A stretch of 31,032 nt of DNA from Mesostigma viride (taxonomy: Eukaryota > Streptophyta > Mesostigmatophyceae > Mesostigmatales > Mesostigmataceae): NCBI GenBank assembly GCA_009746045.1, contig RPFO01000104.1:1878609-1909640 (forward strand), read 5' to 3'. Positions 13,501 through 25,500 of the stretch are shown one piece after another. Position numbers and translations under genes: made by a program. Each line of letters begins with the position of its first letter. Positions within the stretch are counted from its first letter, which is position 1. The notes under the pieces were generated by a model that worked only from the letters and a program-made list of their open reading frames with translations, ran no database searches and was not told the DNA's origin.

Positions 13501-16500
13501 CCCTCACCCTGTACTTGTCCTTATTGCCCCCCGCCACCCCACCCCCCCACCCCCCCTTCCCGGTTCACCCCTCGCCTCCAGCCCAAGACGGACATGGAGC
13601 GTGAGATCGCGGATCTGCTGAAGCAGAGCGGCCTCGCTGCGCCCAAGGACGTGGAGGCGACGGAGGACGCGCTTGGGGCCGCCAAGCTGACCGTGGAGGA
13701 GGTGTGTCATATTTACCGCTACGTAATAGCGGATGTACATACGCCCGTGTTGTAGGGTCGCTTGTGCTTGCCAGGCAGACCGTGGAGGAGGTGTGTTGCT
13801 TTAGCCTTGTGGACATGGACGCTAGAGTGTTACCACGCTCGACTTTGTAGTGAATGGTGCCCAAAGGTGGGTGAATCGTGGAGGCAGCTGAGGTTGTGTT
13901 ATAGTTTGCAAGGTATTACCAACGACGATAACCAAAGCCCCAAGGATATGGAGGCAGCAGATGCTCGGATGGGTGCCGACTAGCCCGCCGTGGTGGTGCT
14001 GCGCATATGTCAGTTCATGTACTGTACTACTAGATAGCGTATGTACTGTGTTACTAGATAGGGTATGTCAGTTGGTGTACTGTATTACTAGATAGGGTAT
14101 GTGGTTAGTTACACTATGGAACATCTGTCCTGAAGCGATGTACTGCTGCTTGTGCCTGCAAAGCTGATGGTGGAGAAGGGTGTGCCCGCGTTGATGATGG
14201 TGCCTCGGATATCGACGTGTGGATACGCCCATATCTGAGGGAGTTGGCTGTTGGGCAATCTGAATAATGCTTCTGCTAAGGAAATCTGACAACCCTTTCC
14301 GGGTACCATTGCTGAATAGCACGAGGATTGCTTGCTGTTGGGAAATCTGCCGATTACTTGTGTATAAATCTGACAATACCTCTCGGAAAGGCCGAGAAGT
14401 ACTGGAAATGCTGTAGCAGGCAACGCTGTTCCCATTGCTGAACAGCACAATGACGTGTTGCTGCCCTTGCACTGGCCCGGCTCACAACGGAGGTGTTCCT
14501 GATTGCTAACGACTATTCCGGCCGCGCCCTCCACACACAACCAATCCCCGCCCTCCCCCCCCCCGCCCTCACCCACCCCCAGGTCAAGGCGCGCCAGCAG
14601 CGCCTGGCCCAGATGCGCAACCTCATGTTCTTCCACCAGCTCAAGGCGGCCCGCATGGCCAAGATCAAGTCCAAAACGTGAGCGCCGGGACCTCTGCCCT
14701 CAGCGCTCGCCCCGCTCCGTGCTAGTACTTGAGTGTTGCGAGTAGTGCAATCATAGGACCAACGCTCCGTGCTAGTACTTGAGTGTTGTGATTAGTGCAA
14801 TTGTTTAACCATTATTGCAATGGTAGGATTATCGTTACTATAGTGACGGCCCGGTGTGGGCAGACAGGCAGCGCGCATGACCTCTTTACATCACATCCCT
14901 CACGTTAGCCCCCATGTCATCACGTGCGGCACCGTGTCATCACTCAGCCACCATGACGTTACCGCTGCCTCCATGGCGAGTTCTCCCACCCGTGTCCGCG
15001 CCTCTCGTCCTTGCTCATGCCTCTGCCCATGCGCGCGCCTCCGCCCATGTTTGCATCTTGTGCCGGCGCCAGCACTGCAGTGGCATGGACATGCTCGTGC
15101 AGGTGCCCACTGGTTGCCATACCTCAATACTGATGGCGACGGCATCGGCATTCTCGTGCGGGTACAAGAGTCCCGTGGTGTGCCTGATACTCATTTCCCT
15201 TTCACACCTCTCCCTGCCATTTCCTGCCCACGCACTCTCCCCCCTTCCACCCCGCCCCCCTTTCAAGCTTCCATGAGACGCCGCAATCGTCATGCTCTCT
15301 TCCTCCTGTCTTCATTTCCCCTCTTCCCCTCCCCTTCCCACCCCTCCCCTTTCCTTCTGTTCCCGTCCTCCTTTCCCACGTTTCTTTTCTTACTTGGAGC
15401 TGCCTTTCCTCTCTTCCTCCCCTCCCTCCACACACCACACCACACGCAGCTTTCACAAGATCCAGCGGACAAATTCGCCCTGCTTCTGACCCCTTTTCTT
15501 CCCTCTCCTGATTCCTCTTTCTTTTCTTCCCTGGTTTCGTTACTCTTCTGCCCTCCCTTTTCTTCCCGCCTCCCCGAACCCCAGCTTCCACAAAATCCAG
15601 CGCAAGCAGCTGCAGCGCGATGCCGAGAAAGCGGTCAGGTCGGGTCTGTCGGCGCCTGGGGCCCTGGACGACATGGACGCGGAGGAGAAGCAGGCGGCGG
15701 TGCTCAAGCAGGAGTACCGGCGTGCGCAGGTGGGCATCAGACAGGGAGACGTCGAGAGAGCATGTGCGTGTGGGTGTTGTTGCTGCGCTCATAGTGTAGA
15801 AGTAGAAGTAGTAGTAGTAGTAGTGGTAGTAGTGGTGGTGGTGGTGGTGGTGGTGGTGGTGGTGGTGGTGGTGGTGGTGGTGGTGGTGGTGGTGGTGGCG
15901 GCGGCGGCGGCAGGGGCGGGGGCGGCGGCGGGGGCGGGGGCGGGGGCGGCGGCGGGGGCGGCGGGGGCGGCGGGGGCGGCGGGGCGGGGGCGGGGGCAGG
16001 GGCGGGGGCGGGGGCGGGGGCGGGGGCGGGGGCGGGGGCGGGGGCGGGGGCGGGGGCGGGGGCGGGGGCGGGGGGGGGGCGGGGCGGGGCGGGGGCGGGG
16101 GCGGCGGGGGCGGGGGCGGCGGGGGCGGCGGGGGCGGGGGCGGGGGTGGTGGGGGTGGGGGTGGTGGTGGTGGTAGTTGTTGTTGTAGAGAGAAGAGAGA
16201 GACAGTGTGTGTGTGTGTATGAGTTTGCATGCAGATGTGGTGGCTGCTCTATATTAGGATGGACTCTTGATGGGACTAGGAGAAGCAGGCGACGGCGCTC
16301 AAGCAGGAGTACCGGCGCACCAGGTGGGCATGAGGGTGATGAGACAGCAGCTGTGTGCACATGTGCCTGTGTCAGGTTGTGATGGTTGTTTTCTATGTGC
16401 AATCTATCACTTACTGCAGGTAGATATGGCTTTGGTGGGAACCGCTGAAGCAGGCAGGTTATTCAAGGATGCATCGGGCAGCTTCGCAAGGCATCCACCC

Positions 16501-19500
16501 AACAGTCAATAGTGACCAGTATAGTGACCAATGGGTTCCACGCCATCGTCTCACGTTGTAACAACTATGGGTTGGGTTCCAGTTGTACTAATATGGCTTT
16601 ACTTATCCTAGCTTTATTTGCTTGTGTGCAGGTATGCGAGTCAACGGGCAGAGCTGCTATGTGACGAGATGCGCTCGCTTCTCATGCTGATGCTTGCCTC
16701 CGTGGGTGCGCGTGACCCTGAGGCCCTACACTGCCGTCATCTCTCACCTGTCACATGTGCTTCTCGTGCCTTTCATCTTATACTTGCACCCATCACCTTC
16801 CCTTTCTCTTCTCCCTCATGAGTGCATGACCCTGAAGCACAAGAGTGTGCTCCCTCTCCCCCCCCCCTCCCCCTCCCTCTCTCCCTCTTTCTCTCCCTCA
16901 CACACACGTGCCTGTGTTGGTCACGTTATTGCCTTCATCCCGCTGAATACCCTGTGCAGGAACGCATGACCCTCAAGCACAAAAACATGTCGCGGTGGGC
17001 CAAGCGCGCGCTGAAGAAGGGGCTGCAGGTGCGGCCTGTGTCATGTACTACTCATCATTACTATATCGTTACTATACCATTACTATATCGTTACTATGGC
17101 ATTACTATAACATTACTATACCATCACTATATCATTATCACTATCATTACTACTATCATTACTATACCATAGCGTGTTTAGTGTTGGCACTTATATAGTG
17201 TTGGCACTGGCACCTAGCGCATGGGGCACAAGAGCATGTTGCGATGGTACGACTGCGTTGACCACTAGTGCTAGTAGCTTGCTCGTAGTGTCCTGTCACA
17301 GTGACCCAAGCGCGTGCGCAACAAGGGGCTGCAGGTACTGCCGTTTCATGGTTGCATGTATGAGCTTCTGCGCTGAACACAGGTTTTGCTGTCTGTTTTT
17401 TTTTTTTGTGCGTGTTGTTGCATCTATCCATCACTAGTACGCGTGCTACTGCAATGCTTCCCTCCCTACATGCAGCGCGTTTTACACGCGAAAAGTCCTC
17501 GTTAATGCTCTCCCTTGCACGCTCAACTTGGACACCCACGCAGGTGCTAGCCTAAACTGAACCACGACCTTCTGTTTATGCTACCGCTCCGCGTGCTCTC
17601 TTGCTTGCGACTGCACTCCCCCGTTGCTGATTGCTTGTCGCTGCCCCCGTGACATGTGCAGGTGCACAACCTGGGTACGCGGGAGGCCATCAGCGAGCAG
17701 CTGCGCATCAACGCGGAGCTCACGCGCAAGATGGACAGCATGCACGGGGACCGGGGCGGTATTTCCTCGGAGGATGATGATGACGACGACGATGATGATG
17801 ATGTCAGCGAGGAGGAGGTGAGGGCAGGATGTTTTGCGTTATTGTGGTTGGGTGGGTGCATCGTGCTGGAGATGTTTTGCATGCTAGTGAGGAGGACAGA
17901 GGATGAGTGAGGTCCCTGCGTGTGTTTGTGTTTGTGTGTGAATGCATGCACGTGTGCGTGTGCATGTATTTTGCATGTGTGTGTCTTTGTATGCAGGTGT
18001 AGGCGTGCGTGTTTGTGGTCACTATAGTGTATGCACATTGTATATGTATGTGTGTGCGCGTGTGTCATGAATTATGGAACGTGCCGCATGCATCTGGGAG
18101 ACCCGCCTGTGAGGGGTGCTGTGCTGTGGATGTTCCAGCTCTTAGGCGTGTGTCATATATGGTATCTTGGAAAGGGGCTGTAATTGTGTGCGGTCCCCAA
18201 TGGTCACCTCGGCCAAAACCAACCCGCGGCCATGGAAGTTTTCTCATGTGACACCTTCCAGGGATCTCCCTTCTGTCTCCTACTGGTCAGTAATGTTACG
18301 TCTCAGACTTTCGAAGTTATGAAGTTCCCACGCGTTAGCACGTAGCGTCGAACTGCTGTTGAGCACCTCCACACTCCTCAATTCTTCCAAGGCATCCGGC
18401 CCCTTGTTGGATGTGGCTCATCGTGGTCCATCTCCACAGGAGGGTGGTGATGAGGAGGGTGGCGGCGGCAAGGGGCAGTCGCGGTCGGGCGCGAAGAAGC
18501 TGGCGGCCAAGGGCATGGCGCAGCTGCTGGAGGCGATGGAGGAGGGGGAGGAGGACGGGGAGGCGCCGACCAAGGGGCTTTTCTCACTCCCATTCATGGT
18601 GGGTGGGAAATAAGGGCATGCCTTCTTATTGGCTAAGATCAGTGTAAGAAAGCTGACCAAGGGGCTCCTCTAGCTGCCATTCATGGTGGCTAGGGGATGG
18701 GGACATAAGTCACGTGGCTGATCATTCGCTATCCCTTGTGGTTATTGAAGCGGCAGCAACGTGGCTGATCATTCGCCATCCCTTGTGGTTATAGAAGCGG
18801 CAGCAACGTGGCTGATCATTCGCCATCCCTTGTGGTTATAGAAGCGGCAGCAACGTGGCTGATCATTCGCCATCCCTTGTGGTTATTGAAGCGGCAGCAA
18901 CGTGGCTGATCATTCGCCATCCCTTGTGGTTATAGAAGCGGCAGCAACTCCTCTCTCTGCCGTTCATGACGGGAGGGTGGGGGTGGGGGAAGAGGAGAGT
19001 CATAAGATATGGGTTTGGTATTCTTTACATGCTGACTGGATGGTCTTTCCTTTACTTGTCACCGTCCACCTCCTCCCTTCCTGCTGCCATTCATGGTGGG
19101 TGGGGGAGAAAGCAAGAGCTGCAGAGATGTATTTTTTTTTGCGGTTGCTTGAATTTCTCTCACTGTCCACCTCCCACCTGGCTTTCCCCCCTGCTACACC
19201 ACACCACACAGCCTACACACCACCTGAAGGACATATCAAAGGTTTTGGGTCCACAAAGTTCTTGTTTCTGTCTTAATCCTTCATTACTTTCATATCACTG
19301 TCGCACACATCGCCTACCTCCTCCCTGGACCCACCCCACACCCCAGGTGCGTGCGATGGACAAGAAGAGGAAGGCGGCCGAGAATGACGCGCAGCGGCTG
19401 CTGGAAGAGATGGGCCGAGTGGCCGATGGGGACGACTACCACGACGATGACGGGGAAGCGGATGATGACGGCGATGACGAAGAGGATGGCAGGGGCAAGG

Positions 19501-22500
19501 GCGGGGGTGACGTTGGGGTGGATGCAGGCAAGGGGGGCGGCCGCATGAGCTTTGCGGGGGTGGCGCCAAAGCGGGCGACGAAGGGCGGCAAGCCGACCAA
19601 GCGCCGCAAGGGTGAGGGAGGATTGTTGTTATGATCAGCTGGGAGTGTTTATGTGTGGTTTATCGTCGATGTGGGATGGGATTGTTCATGGTGGATTTGT
19701 TGTGAGGATGACATGGGATCATCGGCTGATCGATGCAGCATGGATTGCATGGGTTCAGGGTTAACCATGTGCTAGTAGTCTGGTAAGTATACGCTGACAA
19801 GCATAGCATAGCTCATGTTTTGTTTATGCTGACGAGGATAGGACGTTTCACGTGTCGTTCGTGCTGCTTGTGCGGCCTAAGCATGGGATAGGTTTGCTGA
19901 AGGTAAAGCGACCGCGGAGCTTTTCTGCCCTAGCTCGTCATTGGACGGCACGAGCAACGATGTGTGTGGGTAGATATCTATAGCTGTGGTAGTGCGTTGC
20001 ATGCTATGCAAGGATGCGCGTCATGGCATGGAACTGCCAGGCCAGGCTGGGCCCGAATCCTCGGTTTGTTTTCTTGTTTGTGCAAGTGTGTGAATATGTT
20101 TAAGTTTGTGATGATGTGTGATGATGTATAAGTTTGTGATGATGTGTGATCATGTGTTCTTGGGCTCCGGATGTCAACCCCTATTTCCTTCTTTTGTTGT
20201 TCAAGTGTGATCTGGTCATGTACAGTCGCATACTATTAATTTTAATGTACAGGAACCTGTAGCTCAAGTATTATCCGTTGCTCGTCACGGGGTCCTACCA
20301 TGCATTAGCCTTTGCTTGGCACGGGTTCTTACCATGCATTATACTTTGCTTTTTGCACCGTTAACGTCACAGTTCGCATCACATTGCGCGCCACAACTCA
20401 TCCCACACATATGCCGTATCCATGGCCGCCCCTTGCACAGCCGCCAAGGGTCCCGATTGAAATGCTACTGCGTATGAGAATATGTGGTTGACCTCCACGC
20501 CAGCTGCTTATAATGGACATGTCATTGGTATGTGGGTTTCCTCCGCGGCCGCGGATAGTTTCAATGACGAGGGCATATGCTTAGACATGCCACTTATGAG
20601 TAGATATGCCACATATGAGTAGACATGCCGTCTACTTACATTTGATCTCTTTGCTGGTGTTCGGGTCTCATCCGCAGCTGCTGAGGGTTTCGATGACGAG
20701 GGCGGTGAGCGCGACGCCTCGGACAGTGACGGCGGCAGCGACAGCGAGGGTGACGGCGGCGAGGATGATGACAGGAGTGACGGGGAGCAGAACGATAAGG
20801 ACCAGAAGAACCAATCGGGGCGGGCGGCCAAGGCGGGCGCCGGCAGCCAAGGAGACGAGCTCTTGGGGGCGAACACGGCGTGGGCAGCAGGATGGGGGGA
20901 TGACATTGGCGGCATGTTTGACCTGGTGGGTTTTCTGCGCCCTTGAATTGTGGGTGTCCGATTCTGTGATGATCGCTAGATGGGATAGGGCCTTGCCCTT
21001 GGGTTAGTTAGGAGGCATAGGAGTACGTGGAGATAGGGGCTATTCCATGGCAACAATATTCTTGAGTTTCTTGACTGATACCTCCTTTTTTTTTTTTTTT
21101 TTTAGCTTTCCCGTTGACGCAGCCAAAGATGTCCTTCTTGCTTTCTATGTTGACACTTGACTCGTTCCCATCCCGCATTTTGTTTCAATATTTTATCAGT
21201 AACTGACACGCCCTCCTTTTTTCATATGGTTTGTGTGGCCCACAGTGGGCACTAGCTTCTTTGCTTCCTTATTCGTGGTTGATATGTCCCCATCTTGGTT
21301 TCCTTGTTCGCAATTACCATGTTACCACTTTGGTTTTCTTATCAGCAATTAACATGTTACCGCATCCCATCCACATCTCATCCCCATTTTCGTACGATTG
21401 TGTGTGGCAACAGTCGGAGTTTGCAGCGCGGCGCACGGTGACCTCTTCCGGAGCCGTTGCCGTGGTGCGGGACACTGACGAGGATGACGCCCTTAAAATA
21501 GCCCAGGGAGGCCGCGAGGGCGACGCGGGCGTTGAGGAGGAAGAAGGGGAAGACCAGGGCAAAGGCAAGGGCAAAAAAGGCAAGGCCAAGGGCGAGAGCA
21601 AAGCACAGGGCACGGAGAAGGGCACGGAGAAGGGCAAGGAGAAGGGCAAGGAGAAGGGCAAAAGTAAGATACAAGGGGGTGATGAGGGCGAGGGCGCTAC
21701 TGGTGAGGCGCAGCCAGAAAGGGCAGGTGTGTGCCCCCCTCACAGGGACGTGGCTGCGGTGCTCGCTGCAAAGCCGTGGCTCTTTGGGACGCCACCTGGT
21801 ACAGATGCCAGCCATCAGTCAAGGCCCGCCGGCGGCCCGGATGGCCCTGCTGGCAACGGCACGACGGCGGGTGCTAGCAAGGGGAAGGGCAAAGAGAAGG
21901 GCAAGGACAAGGGCAAGGGGGATGGAGCTTCTAAAAGGGCGGGCAAGGCGGATGGGTTGCAGGTCGAGGGTCTTTCTTCCATGCTCGTGCACTCGCGCGT
22001 GGGCAAGGGAGACGCCGCGGCGGGTAGGGCTGGGGAGGAGCCCCTGGCAGTGAGGAGTGGAGACGAGGGGGATGATGGCGGGGACCGAGGCACGGGACGG
22101 GGTGAGAATGGGGCCCGGGGCGCCGGGGAAGGGAGCCGCGACGGTCATGCTGGCAACGGCGACCGTGGCAAGACTAGAAAGGCTGGGGGGGCGGGGGGAA
22201 AGATGATGGGAGAGGCAGGGGGAAGAGGTGACAGTGATGCAGGGGATGAGGACGGGGATTCCGGGCACAGTGATGATGATGGTGAGGGCGGGGGTGGGGG
22301 CGGGGGTGGGGGCGGGGGTGGTGGCATGCGCCCGCAGGGAGGCAGTGGGGCGGGTGGGCCGGGTGCGGCGGGCCGGGCGGCCCTCTCAGCCGAGGACCGC
22401 CAGCGTGAGCTGATCGCGATGGCGTTTGCCGGCGACGACGTGGAGGCGGAGTTTGAGAAGGCCAAGCAGGAAATGGTGGGTTGACTTGTGCTGGCATTTA

Positions 22501-25500
22501 TGTGTCATGCCTATTGTGCATGTTACTGTGGTGTTTTGTACCTGTTAGGGGTGTTCAGGGGTGCGCAGGATACGGAGTTGGTCAGCGCCAAAGTTGCAGG
22601 AGATAGCGCGTTGACATGTTTGGCAGCAGGTTTTTGTTTGTTCCTGTGTGTATGGTGGTTATGATAGGTGCTCCTAAAGGTAGCGATAGGCAACGCCAAG
22701 CAGAGGTGGTGCGTGACGTGTGCTGGCATGTGTGTAGGTTGTGTGTTGTATGTATGTTGGTATTTACGTGACTCAGTCACGTGCTGGTAATTAATGTGAT
22801 GTATGTTTAACGGTCCAGCACGTGAGTATAGGGATGGCAGCCTTTGTGTGGGTTCCTATATGGCAGCGGAAACGGTGCGTGGCGTGTGGCAGCCTTTGTG
22901 TAGGTTCCTATGTGTACGTTGTAACGGATGTACATTCCTCTTTGTAAATATAGGTATGACAAGGCGAAGCGGTTCCTATGTGTATGTTGTAACGGATGTA
23001 CATTCCTCTTTGTAATTATAGGTATGACAAGGCGAAGCGGTTCCTATGTGTATGTTGTAACGGATGTACATTCCTCTTTGTAAATATAGGTATGACAAGG
23101 CGAAGCGGTTCCTATGTGTATGTTGTAACGGATGTACATTCCTCTTTGTAAATATAGGTATGACAAGGCGAAGCGGCCAGGTCGCCTATTGCAGCAATTA
23201 GACAACATCGCTCCTTATCAATAGTTTGTTTGTTTCTGTGATGGTAGGGAAGGTTGAGCATGGCTTGGCCAAGGAGGTTGATCCCGGACAGGACCAAGGC
23301 AGTAGGTGGTGTGTGTCTCGTGCGGCAGCAAATAGGTGCGGGTGGCTGGCTACATGTGTTACATTCCTTACGAAGGCGACGATGAGGAGATTGAGAGGCA
23401 ATGAGTTTGATGCCAGGGTGCCACGTGGCGTGGAGTGAGCCGGAAGCAAGAGATTTACTTGAAAGCATGTGTAGCCTAATTTCTTTTTTCCCAAATGGAG
23501 ATGTTTTATTAATACCAACATCCTAGTTCTCGTCTCTTGGTTCGCCCTGCTCCCCACCCCGTTGGCCAACCTGCCCCTCCCCCTCCCCCCTCCCCCCGCC
23601 CGTCCATTCCCCCCTTCTGTTTCTGCCCCGCTCCTTACCCCCCCGGCCCCCTCCTCCCTCCCCGCCGCCTCCCAGATCGGCGAGGAGCTCCCCACGGTGC
23701 CTACAGAGCCGGTGCTCCCTGGCTGGGGCCAGTGGGAGTCGTCGCAGAAGAAGAACCCGCCCGCGTTTGCGACCAAGCAGGAGGCTGCGGCGCAGAAGGC
23801 GAGGGAGGAGGCGCTCAAGCGGCGCAAGGACGCCAAGCAGGCGCACGTGGTCATCAGCGAGAAGGCGGACAAGAAGGTGGGGGTGTGGTGCTTGTACGTC
23901 ATGGTGTACCCCGTAGACACGGCTATCTGTTCATCCGGCGCTAAATGCTATCTGTTCATCCGGCGCTAAATGCTATCTGTTCATCCGGCGCTAAATGCTA
24001 TCTGTTCATCCGGCGCTAAATGCTATCTGTTCATCCGGCGCTAAATGCTATCTGTTCATCCGGCGCTAAATGCTATCTGTTCATCCGGCGCTAAATGCTA
24101 TCTGTTCATCCGGCGCTAAATGCTATCTGTTCATCCGGCGCTAAATGCTATCTGTTCATCCGGCGCTAAATGCTATCTGTTCATCCGGCGCTAAATGCTA
24201 TCTGTTCATCCGGCGCTAAATGCTATCTGTTCATCCGGCGCTAAATGCTATCTGTTCATCCGGTGCTAAATGCTATCTGTTCATCCGGCGCTAAATGCTA
24301 TCTGTTCATCCGGCGCTAAATGCTATCTGTTCATCCGGCGCTAAATGCTATCTGTTCATCCGGCGCTAAATGCTATCTGTTGATTCGGCGCTAAATGCTA
24401 TCTGTTCATCCGGCGCTAAATGCTATCTGTTCATCCGGCGCTAAATGCTATCTGTTCATCCGGCGCTAAATGCTATCTGTTCATCCGGCGCTAAATGCTA
24501 TCTGTTCATCCGGCGCTAAATGCTATCTGTTCATCCGGCGCTAAATGCTATCTGTTCATCCGGCGCTAAATGCTATCTGTTCATCCGGCGCTAAATGCTA
24601 TCTGTTCATCCGGCGCTAAATGCTATCTGTTCATCCGGCGCTAAATGCTATCTGTTCATCCAGTGCTAAATGCTATCTGTTCATCCGTCGTATGGATGTG
24701 ATCATAAGCGAAAAGGCCGGCAAGTTGGGGTTTGTTCATGGCCTGCACGTGATAGTTTTGACGGTACTAGTATTTTATGGGTGCTAGTATCCGTTGCGCA
24801 CCACGGCGCTAGTAAGCAGGCGCGCGTGGGTCACCATGGAGAAGGCCGACACGACGGCAGGCTATCCCTCCTCACTAGTTCCTGTATCTAACGCACTAGG
24901 AACCTATGCCGGTCAATGTTGGCCAAAACCCAGGGAAGGTAGTGCAGTCTGCTCGGCGGCGTCCAACAGGTGTTTGAAGGTGCTCAATTTCCTAGCTGTT
25001 GAAAGGCAGGAGCTCATGTCCTTGCTACAATGACCCGTGTTTATCATGGCCCAGTGTTTCTAGTAGAGGTTTTTAGGAAACGTCAAAATGTTGACTTTTG
25101 CCCCTGACCCTTCCGTCAAAATGTTGACTTTTTGCCCCGGCGTAGCGTCAACGTTTGACTTTTTGCCCCGGCGTAGCGTCAAACATGATGATTGCTTTTT
25201 GGGGGGGGGGGCTGGCCTAGGCCTGCTAGTTTGGGGAATAGCTTGCAAATATAGACGTTATCTCACTGATAACAGAAGGGGAAAGGGGCGTCATGACTCA
25301 TGTGGTGTTGGTACCACAACAACGTGCGTTTATTAAAATGATTATAGCATTAGAATTATAGCATTAGTGCATTACTTTCTGAGCCTTTTGAAAAGCCACC
25401 GTATCAAAACCCAGCAGTCGCGTGGAAATAAGACATGATAATGATGATATAATCCGGATCACAGGCATTGCCCGTGCGACTCTGCCAGTGTGCCTCTAGG

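Larger units (their letters stand above)
12185..13581 (+). other. UTP14 intron 4
   Basis: It holds the 58-bp donor-like minisatellite, a (GT)n at about 12600-12620, echoes of the exon 4 end at about 12543-12597 and 12705-12755, a CCTATAGTG array, and two upstream copies of the exon 5 start (about 13350 and 13452). Confidence 0.75.

Noticed and set aside
15450-15489. Alternative start of UTP14 exon 7 at the upstream echo
   Set aside because: The AG is intact and the offset is 45 codons, but this frame meets TGA at 15487-15489, so it would truncate the protein.
14856-15794. 312-codon plus-strand frame in intron 6 and exon 7
   Set aside because: The frame differs from that of exon 7 and consists of pyrimidine-rich intron; it has no family match.
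15202-16230. 342-codon minus-strand proline-rich frame
   Set aside because: It runs antisense across UTP14 exon 7 and the G-rich repeat; composition is repeat-driven and no domain is visible.
20100-20160. Possible C/D snoRNA from repeated TGATGA words
   Set aside because: The words are part of a GTGATGATGTGT repeat and no D box or terminal stem is placed correctly.
23923-24689. CRISPR-like direct repeats
   Set aside because: The 25-bp units are contiguous with no spacers and lie in a eukaryotic intron; this is a minisatellite.
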